Positions 1 through 7,832 of a stretch of 13,644 nucleotides of DNA are shown here, in pieces. Where the stretch lies: NCBI GenBank assembly GCA_002413265.1, contig DHWR01000133.1, positions 19,220-32,863 of the forward strand, in the 5' to 3' direction. Position numbers and translations under genes: made by a program. This stretch comes from Chloroflexi bacterium UBA5177 (GTDB taxonomy: Bacteria; Chloroflexota; UBA5177). The notes under the pieces are model-generated. The model searched no databases and was not told the DNA's origin. It worked only from the letters and a program-made list of their open reading frames with translations. Numbering within the stretch: position 1 is the stretch's first letter; the number at the start of each line of letters is the position of its first letter.

Positions 1-26
1 CTAGTGCGAAACTAGGGTCCCGGCCC

Positions 27-34
27 TATATACT
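27..34 (+). promoter_or_regulatory. possible -10 element upstream of the small plus-strand gene
   Basis: TATATACT at 27-34 contains TATACT, one mismatch from the TATAAT consensus. It lies about 55 bases before the ATG at 89, a plausible leader length. No good -35 hexamer is visible at the usual spacing. Just upstream, at 1-15, the arms CTAGT and ACTAG form a short inverted repeat that could be an operator, but the window edge cuts off its context. The assignment rests on position and one hexamer only. Confidence 0.3.
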
Positions 35-88
35 GACCTGGGCAAGTTGGGGCAAACTTGCAAACACCACCTCCGCAGGAAGGCGATC

Positions 89-442
89 ATGAAAACCGAA
101 GCGTTGACCCTTTCCGACATGGCCGAGCAGTTCACCGAGCTTGCGCTCCGTCTGGACGTGTTACCGGCTCGTAGCGCGTTCCGGGCCGAGGCAACCAAGG
201 AATTCCTGCGCATCTCGGAAGATCTTCTTGGATGGATCGACGACTACGAGTCCATGGATCCTGGCCTCGCTCAGATCTGGCAGGTCCGCGATGTCGTCCG
301 ACGGTGCGAGGCGCAAGTGCGCTCCGTCGACAATGCCGCAGCCGATGAAGAAGCCCGCGCCGGCCGCCTGCAGCAGGCAATCGCCGAGGTGGAAGCTAGC
401 GCCTTCTGGCTTCGCCGTTTGGTAGCTGGACGCCAGTCGTAG
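89..442 (+). CDS. small helical hypothetical protein
   Basis: A 117-residue protein that I do not recognise. The ATG at 89 is chosen because AGGAAGG (77-83) sits six bases upstream. An ATG further upstream at 47 lacks such a site. The sequence is charged, rich in Ala, Glu and Arg, and almost free of proline and glycine. It reads as three or four amphipathic helices, with Trp residues near positions 49, 64 and 108 and a single Cys. There is no signal peptide, membrane segment or recognisable catalytic motif. It is the only plus-strand gene and converges on the kinase gene ending at 523, with about 80 bp between the two stops, so it is not part of the kinase operon. It could be a small partner or regulator of the neighbouring signalling genes, but only proximity suggests this. 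Confidence 0.65.
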   Translation: MKTEALTLSDMAEQFTELALRLDVLPARSAFRAEATKEFLRISEDLLGWIDDYESMDPGLAQIWQVRDVVRRCEAQVRSVDNAAADEEARAGRLQQAIAEVEASAFWLRRLVAGRQS

Positions 443-522
443 GCCAACCCTGGCTACGAATTCGACCCCTGGGGCCGGATGGCACTGCTGCGCGGGTAAC
501 GGAACATGAACTGCTCAAGTTG

Positions 523-2094
523 CTAAGCCCCAGGAAGCGATAGCACGAAGCAGGCGCCTACCGTCGAAGGGTCAAGCGCTAGATGACCACCATGGAGCTC
601 GGCGATGCGCCGGGCCATCAGTAAGCCCAATCCCGTTCCGCTATAATTTCGGGTCAGCACGTCGTCCGCCTGTCCGCCGAACACATACTCACGCATGTCG
701 GAGGGTATGCCGGGACCGCTGTCCTGCACCACTACTTCGACCTGTGCCCCGGACCGTCGAACCGAAATGTCGATGACGCCTTCCGCCGGCGTGTACTTCA
801 CCGCGTTGTCGAGAATGATGTCCACTGCTTGATGCAGGGACTGCAGGTCAGCGACCACCTCGGTCTGTTCCGAGGGGCCACCGTACCGCAGCTGAACTCC
901 CTTGGCCGCAATCTGCCCTCCATGAGAAGCGACTGCCGTCTCGACCACGTAGCGAAGATCGCCGCGTACCAGGTCCAGCTGCACGTCCGCGGCATAGAGT
1001 CGCATCAAGTCGAATGAGCGCTGCGAAAGCTTCCCCAATTGCGCAGCCGCCGATTGCACGTTGGTGAGATACCGGCGTCCGCGGTCGCTTAGCCGATCCG
1101 CCTCACTGTCAAGAAGATCGACGAACCCGGTGATTTGGCCAAGCGGGGTTCGTAGCTCGTGGGCCATTATTCTCAGAAATGCAGTTCGCCACCGCTCCAT
1201 GTGGCGAAGCTTCTCGGCAGCCTCGCGCTCGCTGCGATAGAGGCGCGCGTTGCGCAGTGCGCTGCTGACCACCTGGGCAAGCCGGACCGCAATTGAGAGA
1301 TCCGCCTCTCCGAGCTGACCGCGCTCCCCGGTAACCAGCACCAGCGCGCCTATCACCTCGTCATCCGACAAGATAGGCGCGGCCAACACGGTTCCGGCCG
1401 CTTTGCGTTCGTGCACCGCTCTTCGTTCGCCCATTGCCAGCGCTGCCGCGGACGGTCGCCCAGACAATGGAATCCTCACTGCCGTCGCTCCGCCGGCTTC
1501 CGACGTGGCGGCGCGCGTCGCCATCTCGGGATCCGTCTCGTCCGCCAGGAAGATGGAAACTCCTGCCAGGCCGAAAGACTGGGCAGCTGATTGACAGATT
1601 TGCGGAAGCATTTCTCCCAGGTCGAGCGTGGAATTGGCGAGCATGGTGACGTCCGCTAGGGTTCGGTGAAGCTGCTCACCTTTGCGCAGCGCCGATTGCG
1701 TGTGCTCGCGTTCAGTGATGTCGTCGCCGATGCTGAGAATGCCTACGATCGCGCCGCCCTCCCCCTTACGCGGCATGGTATTCCAGGCGACGATCCTCTC
1801 GTCCCCCGAGCGCGTCAGTATGGTTTCTTGATACCGTTCGTAAGATCCGGTGTCCAGCCGAATCTTGAAAGCCTTGCGGCCCGCTCGTGCGTGCTCCTTG
1901 GGAAGGAACGTTTTGAACCAATTCTTGCCAAGGATCTCCTGGCTTTGGTGACCCGTCACCTGCAACAAGAACGGATTCACGTAATCTATTTCCCCGAGAG
2001 CATCTATGGCGACCACCAGCAGCTCCGAGTGCTCGAGCAGTGAACGGAACGCAATAATTCGCCTGCGCTGTCCTGGCAGGTGCCTGTCAGGCAT
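523..2094 (-). CDS. soluble PAS-GAF sensor histidine kinase
   Basis: A 523-residue cytoplasmic sensor kinase without membrane segments. Domains in order: PAS (about 15-130, ending in the typical DDITERE), GAF (about 143-283), HisKA with the H-box AHELRTPLG and phosphoacceptor His312, then HATPase with N-box Asn430 (DNAVKYTP), G1 box DSGPGIP (458-464) and G2 box GTGLGL (486-491). All catalytic boxes are intact. It should autophosphorylate on His312 in response to a ligand, redox or light cue and pass the phosphate to a separate receiver, since it has none of its own. The single-domain receiver and the REC-HD-GYP protein of the same operon are the obvious candidates. The start at 2094 is preferred because AGGAGGAGG (2105-2113) precedes it by ten bases. 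An in-frame TTG at 2220 would add 42 residues that match no domain. Its start overlaps the end of the 52-residue ORF by eight bases, which suggests translational coupling. Confidence 0.93.
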   Translation of the reverse strand: MPDRHLPGQRRRIIAFRSLLEHSELLVVAIDALGEIDYVNPFLLQVTGHQSQEILGKNWFKTFLPKEHARAGRKAFKIRLDTGSYERYQETILTRSGDERIVAWNTMPRKGEGGAIVGILSIGDDITEREHTQSALRKGEQLHRTLADVTMLANSTLDLGEMLPQICQSAAQSFGLAGVSIFLADETDPEMATRAATSEAGGATAVRIPLSGRPSAAALAMGERRAVHERKAAGTVLAAPILSDDEVIGALVLVTGERGQLGEADLSIAVRLAQVVSSALRNARLYRSEREAAEKLRHMERWRTAFLRIMAHELRTPLGQITGFVDLLDSEADRLSDRGRRYLTNVQSAAAQLGKLSQRSFDLMRLYAADVQLDLVRGDLRYVVETAVASHGGQIAAKGVQLRYGGPSEQTEVVADLQSLHQAVDIILDNAVKYTPAEGVIDISVRRSGAQVEVVVQDSGPGIPSDMREYVFGGQADDVLTRNYSGTGLGLLMARRIAELHGGHLALDPSTVGACFVLSLPGA

Positions 2095-2245
2095 GCCCGT
2101 CTCGCCTCCTCCTGGGCTCCGACACCTGTGTCTCGTCCACATCATCCCAGCAGAATGCTTGGAGAGCTGTGCTCGTAGCGGGGAGCGGCCGCGCGCGTGC
2201 GCACTCGAGGTGCCACTCAAAATCTGGCTCGCTGACCTCGCTCAT
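2087..2245 (-). CDS. short coupled ORF between HD-GYP and kinase genes
   Basis: A 52-codon frame beginning MSEVSEPDFEWHLEC and ending in an Arg-rich tail, RRRRDGHA. Its ATG overlaps the stop of the HD-GYP gene as ATGA, with AGGAGG a few bases upstream. Its TGA overlaps the ATG of the kinase gene by eight bases, and the kinase ribosome binding site lies inside its last codons. It has no recognisable domain. The N-terminal half is acidic and the C-terminal half basic. It may be a true small protein, or a translated spacer that carries ribosomes from one gene to the next. The overlap on both sides and the good ribosome binding site favour translation. Codon statistics over so short a frame prove little. 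Confidence 0.5.
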   Translation of the reverse strand: MSEVSEPDFEWHLECARARPLPATSTALQAFCWDDVDETQVSEPRRRRDGHA

Positions 2246-3255
2246 TCGGCCTCCTGAGAAACCGATAGGACAGTGCTCCCCTCAAGACTCAGGAACCGCC
2301 CTACCAATTCCCGATCCCATTGTGTACCCGCTCCGGCACGCAGCTCGTCGAGCGCGCTGGACGGCAGCATGCCTCGACGATATGGCCGGTCACTGATCAT
2401 TGCGTCGTACGCGTCCGAGATCGACATGATGCGGGCCAGGAGAGGAATGTCCTCGCCGGCAAGTCCATCAGGGTATCCTTGACCGTCCGCCCGCTCGTGA
2501 TGATGCCGAATAATGGGAAGCGTCTGGGCAACTAGACTAGAACGCAGTGGTCGACAGATCTCTACCCCGATTTCCGGATGCCGGCGCATTAAAGCAAATT
2601 CCTGGTCGGTCAAAGGTCCCGGCTTCCCAAGAATGGCCTCGGGAATGCCTATCTTGCCGACATCGTGCAGCATACCGCCCTGGTAGAGAACCTGGAGTAG
2701 ACCTTCAGGCAAACCAATTCGCTCGCCCAGTGCAACGGCGCCCCTGGTGACTCGCTCCATATGCTTTTCCGTGTAGCCGTCGCGAGCTTCTATCGCTTTC
2801 GACAGGGCCAGTATCACCCGCTCTGCGCTTTCCAGCTCGTCGACGTACCGCTTCACGCGCACCAAGGAGCGGGCGCGAAGCACAAATTCCTGCCGGTTTA
2901 TGGGTTTGGATAGAAAGTCGTCGGCGCCCACTTCGATGCCGTGGATCCTGTCCTCCGATGCGGACAGCGCCGTCACGATCACGACCGGTATCAGACGCGT
3001 GTCGGGGTTGTCTTTCAGCTCCTTGCACACGTCGAATCCATCCATTCCAGGCATTATTGCGTCCAGGAAGATCAGATCCGGCGGGGCCGCCGCCACCGCC
3101 TTCAGAGCCTCGACCCCGTTGAACGCCGCCGCCACTCTATAGCCTTCTCCCTCTAGAAAGGCCATCAACAGTTCCACATTGAGACGATCGTCGTCAACCA
3201 GCAAAACGGACGCTTGTACTTCGGTCGTGTCCCTTTGGTCCCGCTCAGCCCACAT
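2242..3255 (-). CDS. response regulator with HD-GYP cyclic di-GMP phosphodiesterase domain
   Basis: A 337-residue RpfG-like protein. The receiver domain (about 16-138) has the acidic pocket VDDD, phosphoacceptor Asp65 (FLDAIMPGMDG) and Lys117 (LSKP). The HD-GYP domain follows (about 145-325), with HDVGKIGIP (197-205) and the signature HHERADGQGYP ending at 262. Metal ligands and the GYP triad are all present, so it is expected to hydrolyse cyclic di-GMP under control of receiver phosphorylation. The start at 3255 overlaps the end of the hybrid kinase gene by 11 bases, with GAGGGA upstream as a ribosome binding site. An upstream in-frame start would add 11 residues. The downstream 52-residue ORF overlaps its stop by four bases. 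Its receiver is about 70% identical to that of the PP2C phosphatase at the right end of the window, an unusually close match that points to domain duplication. Confidence 0.95.
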   Translation of the reverse strand: MWAERDQRDTTEVQASVLLVDDDRLNVELLMAFLEGEGYRVAAAFNGVEALKAVAAAPPDLIFLDAIMPGMDGFDVCKELKDNPDTRLIPVVIVTALSASEDRIHGIEVGADDFLSKPINRQEFVLRARSLVRVKRYVDELESAERVILALSKAIEARDGYTEKHMERVTRGAVALGERIGLPEGLLQVLYQGGMLHDVGKIGIPEAILGKPGPLTDQEFALMRRHPEIGVEICRPLRSSLVAQTLPIIRHHHERADGQGYPDGLAGEDIPLLARIMSISDAYDAMISDRPYRRGMLPSSALDELRAGAGTQWDRELVGRFLSLEGSTVLSVSQEAE

Positions 3256-6019
3256 CAGCCGATGCTTCCCTCGGTGCCTTCGCCACAACCCGCTCCAGCT
3301 CCCTGAGGAGGGCCTCCTTCCCCGATACTGCGAAGTCCATCTTCGAGATCCGCGCCGCCACGCTGCCGCTGAGCCGGAGGATATCCTCCGCGCTTAGATC
3401 CTTTGCTGTCCAGACGACGATAGGAATGTGCCGCGTCTTCGGATCGGCCACGGCCGCTTCGATCACCTCGAACCCACTAACGGGTTCCATCATCAGGTCG
3501 ACGATCAACAGATCCGGATTCTGGGTCGCCAACAATTCCAACGCAACCGTCCCGTTAGTCGCTCGCATTAGCCGGTAGCGAGTGCCTTCCAGGGCCAGCG
3601 CGATGAGCTCTAGCGCCTCGGGCTGATCATCCACGGCAAGCACCCGGATAAGCTGATCCGACGTGAGACTTTTCCCTCCGACCAGGCGCTCAAGCACATC
3701 GAGGAGCTCCTGGCGTGCAACCGGCTTGCTCAGGTAGGCGCCCGCCCCAAGCGCGAAACCCAGCTGCTGTTCGTCGAGTATCGAGATAATCACTACCGGG
3801 ATGGCACGAGTCTGAGGATGCGCTTTGAGCTGCTCCAGCGCCGGCCAGCCCATCTCGTCGGCCAATGACAGGTCGAGGGTGATAGCCACCGGTTGAATCT
3901 CCAGCGCCCGTGGTAGTACTTCTGCCACGCGACCCGCCCACTGAACACCGTAGCCGGCCGAAGTCAGGTACACGCCCAGCAGTTCACGGGCGGCCGGATC
4001 GTCTTCAACCACCAGCACATCGCCACGGGTACCGCTGACGGGCTCCGCCTGTTCGGCCCGAGGTACGGTCACGGTGAAGATGCTGCCTTCTCCCTGTGCG
4101 CTCTGCACGCTGATTGTTCCACCGTGTAGCTCGACCAGCCGCTTCGTCAGCGCCAGACCCAGCCCAGTCCCTTCCTGCGTCCGCCCGAGCGAGCTGTCTA
4201 CTTGCTCGAACTCGTCAAAGATTCGCGCCTGGTCATTCTCCGGGATGCCGATCCCCGTGTCTTTCACAGTGATTGCAACGAACTGCGAATGGACCTCGTA
4301 GCTGACGCTGACTGTCCCTCCGGGAGATGTGAATTTGATCGCATTGGACAGGAGATTGAGCAGGATCTGCATAAACCGAGCACGGTCGGCATCGATCAAG
4401 GGAGACTCGCTTCGATCCTCGATCTGCAGGGTGATCTGCTTATTGTTGGCAAGAGATACTATGCGCTCGGTCACCTCCGCCAGCAGTGCCTTTACGTCAA
4501 GGATCTCTCGGTGCAACTCCATGTACCCTGCCTCGACCTTCGAGATATCAAGGATGTCGTTCACCAGCACCAGGAGATGGCGGCCACTCTCCAGCACATT
4601 GCCGACATATCGCTTCTGCCGATCGTTTAGTGATCCGAAGGTGGAGTCTTGAAGAACTTCGGAAAAGCCGATGATCGCGTTCAGCGGGGTGCGTAGCTCA
4701 TGGCTCATATTCGCCAAGAACTCCGACTTCAACCGACTCACTCGTTCCAGCTCTTTATTGGCAACGGCGATCTCGCGATAGAGCTCGGCATTTTCCAGGG
4801 CGTTTGCCAGGGGTTGAACCAATGTCGCGAGCGTCGAGACCGATCCCTGATCGAAGGCTTGCGGACGGGAGCTACCAAGGTTCAGACTTCCCCACATGCG
4901 TGCCTTGGTGCGTAGCGGCATCATGACTACGGATCGAATGCCGGCGGGTGCCAGCGCTTTTCCTTCAACCTGCAGTCCTGTCGTGTCGCCGATCAGCACG
5001 GGCTCTCCCGTGTGAACGGAGCGTGAGAAAATGCTGTCGTCCAGGGGGCGCAGGCTGCCGATCATGAACTCATCGGTGCCGGCCCCCTCCGCGTAGGCGG
5101 TCAGCAATTCGGTTCCATCCTTGGTAAGGATGCTGACGCTCGCTCGATCAAAGGGCACGAGCCCCCTCAATTCCGCCGCCAGTTCCGGATAGATCTTGTC
5201 TAGCTCGAGAGTGGACGCTAGGAGGTCGGCGACTCGACGTTGGGCGGCCAGGTGGCCACGCATCGCATCCATGTTCGACGCCAATTGGGCAATCTCATCA
5301 TGTCCTTCGTGAGGTACGGGAGTATCAAGGTGTCCTCCCCTGATCTGAGCAGCCGCGTCCTGCAGATCCTCCAGCGGCCGGAGGATAGAGCGAGTCAATA
5401 GCCAGCCAAGGAGCACCACCACGAGAATGGCACTCAGCCCGATGGCGCCGAGAATAAGGTTCGCCTGATTGAAAATGCTGCGATCGGAATTGAGTCCGCT
5501 CTGTCTCTCACGCTGCACTTGGCGTAGGACATCGTCGCTAGCGGCACGGAACCGATCGAAGAGTCGTTTGTCGGTTACCTCCACGCCTGCGGTGTTAATC
5601 TGTGCGCGCTGTCCGGCAGTCCAGATACGGAGATCCCTGTCCACCCATTGCTCCCAGGTCCGGGCGCCTCGAAGCATGAGGTCCAACAGTCGCCGGTCCA
5701 CAGGATCCCCGGCCAGCTTGCGAGCAGTCGTGAAGGCGGCTGGCATTGCACGCCGCCCGGCGTGGTACGGCACCAGCAGCTGCGGTATGCCAACCGTAAA
5801 ATAAGCTCGAAAACTGGTTGCCTGATCGAGCATCGCCTTGCGGATGACGAGGATCTGAGCGGCGAGCTCGTATCTCTTGACCACGGTATCTCGGTAGCTC
5901 GCCTGCACCTCGCTATTTGCCACGGTGCCCGCTAGCCAGCTCAGACCGAGTAACAGAATCACGGCGGCATAGCTGGAGCCGAGACGCACACCAACCCGAT
6001 GCCGCACCGCCGGCCTCAC
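3245..6019 (-). CDS. membrane hybrid histidine kinase (HAMP-GAF-HisKA-HATPase-REC-REC)
   Basis: A 924-residue inner-membrane hybrid kinase. A first membrane helix (about 17-34), a mostly helical periplasmic sensor of about 150 residues (CHASE3 or four-helix-bundle like) and a second helix (about 187-209) lead into HAMP (207-262) and GAF (265-412). HisKA carries His440 in MSHELRTPLNAI. HATPase has the N-box NLLSNAIKFT, G1 DTGIGIP (587-593) and G2 GTGLGL. Two receivers follow: the first (about 666-780) with Asp716 and Lys765, the second (790-910) with Asp841 and Lys893. In the second the Lys is followed by Met, not Pro. No Hpt domain is fused, so onward phosphotransfer would need another protein. 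The GTG start at 6019 begins just ahead of the first membrane helix; no strong ribosome binding site is seen. It lies 40 bp after the single-domain receiver and overlaps the HD-GYP gene by 11 bases. Confidence 0.95.
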   Translation of the reverse strand: MRPAVRHRVGVRLGSSYAAVILLLGLSWLAGTVANSEVQASYRDTVVKRYELAAQILVIRKAMLDQATSFRAYFTVGIPQLLVPYHAGRRAMPAAFTTARKLAGDPVDRRLLDLMLRGARTWEQWVDRDLRIWTAGQRAQINTAGVEVTDKRLFDRFRAASDDVLRQVQRERQSGLNSDRSIFNQANLILGAIGLSAILVVVLLGWLLTRSILRPLEDLQDAAAQIRGGHLDTPVPHEGHDEIAQLASNMDAMRGHLAAQRRVADLLASTLELDKIYPELAAELRGLVPFDRASVSILTKDGTELLTAYAEGAGTDEFMIGSLRPLDDSIFSRSVHTGEPVLIGDTTGLQVEGKALAPAGIRSVVMMPLRTKARMWGSLNLGSSRPQAFDQGSVSTLATLVQPLANALENAELYREIAVANKELERVSRLKSEFLANMSHELRTPLNAIIGFSEVLQDSTFGSLNDRQKRYVGNVLESGRHLLVLVNDILDISKVEAGYMELHREILDVKALLAEVTERIVSLANNKQITLQIEDRSESPLIDADRARFMQILLNLLSNAIKFTSPGGTVSVSYEVHSQFVAITVKDTGIGIPENDQARIFDEFEQVDSSLGRTQEGTGLGLALTKRLVELHGGTISVQSAQGEGSIFTVTVPRAEQAEPVSGTRGDVLVVEDDPAARELLGVYLTSAGYGVQWAGRVAEVLPRALEIQPVAITLDLSLADEMGWPALEQLKAHPQTRAIPVVIISILDEQQLGFALGAGAYLSKPVARQELLDVLERLVGGKSLTSDQLIRVLAVDDQPEALELIALALEGTRYRLMRATNGTVALELLATQNPDLLIVDLMMEPVSGFEVIEAAVADPKTRHIPIVVWTAKDLSAEDILRLSGSVAARISKMDFAVSGKEALLRELERVVAKAPREASADVG

Positions 6020-6059
6020 GGCAGCGCGATGCGTGACGCGAAGTCTCTGATGCGAATCG

Positions 6060-6476
6060 TCACGAAGCTCGTCCGTCTTGCTCGGGAACTCGACTAGCGC
6101 CCTCTCGTTTCCTGTTGAGGAGGGACGCTACCTGCTTTGCGAGCATGCGGGTCTGGATAGGCTTGGTCAGGTAACCGTCACAGCCCGCCTCTTTGATCCG
6201 CCGCTCGTCCTCGACCATGGCATAAGCGGTCATCGCTACGATCGTCAAGTCCTGCGTCTCGGGGTTGGCGCGCAACTCGCGAGTTATCTGCAGGCCGTCC
6301 TTCCCCGGGAGCTGAACGTCCATGAGGATTAAATCAGGACGGTGGTCGGCCAGAATCGCAAAACACTGTGCAGCATCTACGGCCGCCAGCACCTCGAAGC
6401 CCGCGACCTCGAGAATGTCTTTGGCCAGTTCCATGTTGAGTGGCGTATCTTCGACGATAAGTACTTTGGGAGCCAT
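6060..6476 (-). CDS. single-domain response regulator (DivK/CheY-like)
   Basis: A 138-residue protein that is almost entirely one receiver domain, with a short basic tail. The acidic pair Glu9-Asp10, phosphoacceptor Asp53 (ILMDVQLPGKDG), switch Thr83 in AMTA and Lys105 in YLTKP are all present. There is no output domain, so it should act as a diffusible phosphate shuttle or an allosteric partner, like DivK, which it resembles in motif spelling (VEDTPLNMEL). The ATG at 6476 has AAGGA (6487-6491) ten bases upstream. It is the first gene of a minus-strand operon with two histidine kinases and an HD-GYP regulator, and probably links the kinases or serves as their common target. Confidence 0.95.
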   Translation of the reverse strand: MAPKVLIVEDTPLNMELAKDILEVAGFEVLAAVDAAQCFAILADHRPDLILMDVQLPGKDGLQITRELRANPETQDLTIVAMTAYAMVEDERRIKEAGCDGYLTKPIQTRMLAKQVASLLNRKREGASRVPEQDGRAS

Positions 6477-6640
6477 CGTACCAGTATCCTTGCCGACTTC
6501 GCTTCTTGGGCGATAGCCGTGTGCGGAGCCTTGCCTATCTCTGCAAGAGGAGCCGCATCCTGACTCACTGCCAGGATCGTCTCCGACGGTTTCTGCCCGT
6601 GCGCTCGCCTGCTCCAGGTATTCCAGTATGGTTATCGGTA

Positions 6641-6799
6641 CGCCGGGTTGACGAGAAAATCACGAAGCGCGTGACCGGATGCCCTGCGCTGCGTTGGTAT
6701 TCACCGTCAAGACTCGACATCGGGCAACTGCTTGGCCACAGCACGATTTCACCAACGACAATCGACCGCGACCGTAACGCGGGCACCCTGGTTCGCTGA
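6641..6799 (+). pseudogene. degenerate tyrosine recombinase C-terminal fragment (integron-integrase-like)
   Basis: In the plus frame the translation contains ITKRVTGCPALRW and, shortly after, DIGQLLGHSTISPTTID. These resemble the C-terminal motifs of phage or integron-type tyrosine recombinases, typically of the form KRVTxHxLRHxFATHLL, DIRxxQxLLGH and SxxTTxxYTH. The catalytic Arg of the LRH motif and the His of LGH are kept. The His after Arg reads Trp. About eight residues between the two motifs are missing. The nucleophilic Tyr is replaced by Asp. A stop follows at 6797. No N-terminal part of an integrase is seen upstream. If the reading is right, this is a dead remnant of an integration event next to the signalling operons. 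The matched stretch is only about 45 residues, so chance similarity cannot be excluded. Confidence 0.4.
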
Positions 6800-7108
6800 G
6801 ATGGTGACCAACACTGCCTTCGCCCGCCACTCTTGCGAACTCGTTTGTGTGAGTTTGTTCCGCTCGCCTCGCCTCGTTTCTCGCTTAAGGAGATCGGTAA
6901 GATCGTCGCCCTGACAGATCGTCAAGGTGACGCGATGCTCCTGCCGATGCCTTCCCCCCACTCGCGTTCACGGCGTGCCGTTCGCCGATCTGTCGAAGTC
7001 AGACCCCGTAGTCCTCGACTCATGGCCCACTTTAGGCCAATTTTACAAGTCTGCGCAACATGCATACACCTAATACTGGACAGCCACGTACCTCTACGAA
7101 TGCGTAGT

Positions 7109-7160
7109 GCGGTCAGTCTAGCCCCATCAATGAGTGGGCTTATTTCTCACGTCGGACCGC
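7109..7160 (-). terminator. nested inverted repeats after the LuxR-type gene
   Basis: Outer arms GCGGTC (7109-7114) and GACCGC (7155-7160) enclose inner arms AGCCC (7120-7124) and GGGCT (7136-7140). The structure begins 15 bases after the stop of the LuxR-type gene, where a terminator is expected. On the minus strand no U-run follows, so it is not a textbook intrinsic terminator. On the plus strand the inner stem is followed by TATTTC, a weak U-rich tail. A role in ending transcription, or in blocking read-through between the two units, is inferred from its position. Confidence 0.3.
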
Positions 7161-7175
7161 TGCAAGGACGGCGCA

Positions 7176-7832
7176 TCAAGCAAGAGAGCTGAAGAGCTTG
7201 TCTCTCATCGCTATTGCCACCGCCTGCGCCCTGGTGCGCACCCCCAGCTTGTTGAAGATCGAGCCCAGGTGGTAGCTCACGGTGGCACGTGAGATGGACA
7301 GTGTGCGTCCGATCTCTTTGTTCGAGCCGCCTTCGGACACCAGCCGGAGCACGGCGCGCTCCCTGTCGGTCAGTGTACGTGCCCGCCGCGCGGAGGGCGT
7401 CGAGCCCGTCCGCGCGCCCTTGGACGATAGGAGCTCCAGCAGCATGACGTTGATCAAGTCCACAGTTTCGCTGAAGGACATGGCATGGCCCTGGCGGTAC
7501 GCCGCTTCATATCCCTCGCGTTCGATCCGCTCGCGAAGCCCGGCGCCGCTTTGTCCGGACAGGAGCCTCCAGTAGCTCGCCGAGAAGCCGGTGAATGCGC
7601 TGAATGCGTTGGCGGCGCCTACCAGCTTTGCCTGCTGTTCAGCACCGGCAAGATGATCCATCAGGAGCAACGCTATCCTCGAGCCCTGACTAAGCTGCCA
7701 GCGGTCCTGAAAATCCTTGCATATCTCGAGCCCCTCGCGGGAGGTAGTCCACCGCCCGCGCAAGGTCGCCCCGCGCACGTACCGTGAGTGCAAGGTGAAA
7801 CAGCACGTGGCCGGAGGCGTGACGTTCTCCAA
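7176..7832 (-). CDS. fragment 4 of the LuxR-type regulator: helix-turn-helix part
   Basis: An open frame of 218 codons carrying the C-terminal part of the split regulator. Real homology begins near 7739 (REGLEICKDFQDRW); the codons before that are out of frame with the gene. It contains the last helical repeats and the LuxR-type DNA-binding domain, with LTDRERAVLRLV, SNKEIGRTLS and NKLGVRTRAQAVAIA. Alone it has no ATPase. If translated independently it would be a DNA-binding domain without its control module. Confidence 0.75.
   Translation of the reverse strand: MENVTPPATCCFTLHSRYVRGATLRGRWTTSREGLEICKDFQDRWQLSQGSRIALLLMDHLAGAEQQAKLVGAANAFSAFTGFSASYWRLLSGQSGAGLRERIEREGYEAAYRQGHAMSFSETVDLINVMLLELLSSKGARTGSTPSARRARTLTDRERAVLRLVSEGGSNKEIGRTLSISRATVSYHLGSIFNKLGVRTRAQAVAIAMRDKLFSSLA

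Larger units (their letters stand above)
6477..7175. other. intergenic region without an intact gene
   Basis: About 700 bp separate the receiver gene and the LuxR-type gene. Frames of 60 to 119 codons exist on both strands, but none has a convincing ribosome binding site together with a recognisable full-length product. On the plus strand a stretch near 6641-6760 resembles the end of a tyrosine recombinase, and a shorter one near 6851-6934 resembles a piece of a MerR-type helix region. The left part must hold the promoter of the receiver-kinase operon, but I could not pick a convincing -35/-10 pair. At 7109-7160 there are nested inverted repeats just after the LuxR-type gene. Confidence 0.6.

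Noticed and set aside
439..457. Imperfect hairpin between the two convergent genes (GTAG-CCA with TGG-CTAC) as a terminator
   Set aside because: The stem is short with a bulge, and no U-run follows on either strand.
2095..2220. TTG start at 2220 that would extend the PAS-GAF kinase by 42 residues
   Set aside because: The added residues match no domain and are rich in Arg, Ser and Gly. The ATG at 2094 has an AGGAGGAGG site, and the 52-codon ORF explains this stretch better.
7023..7039. TGGCC/GGCCA inverted repeat followed by ATTTT as a plus-strand terminator
   Set aside because: Five-base stem only, and no plus-strand gene ends nearby.
6833..7192. 119-codon plus-strand frame in the intergenic region
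   Set aside because: No ribosome binding site, Arg- and Pro-rich composition, and it overlaps the end of the LuxR-type gene. Only a short MerR-like patch is of note.
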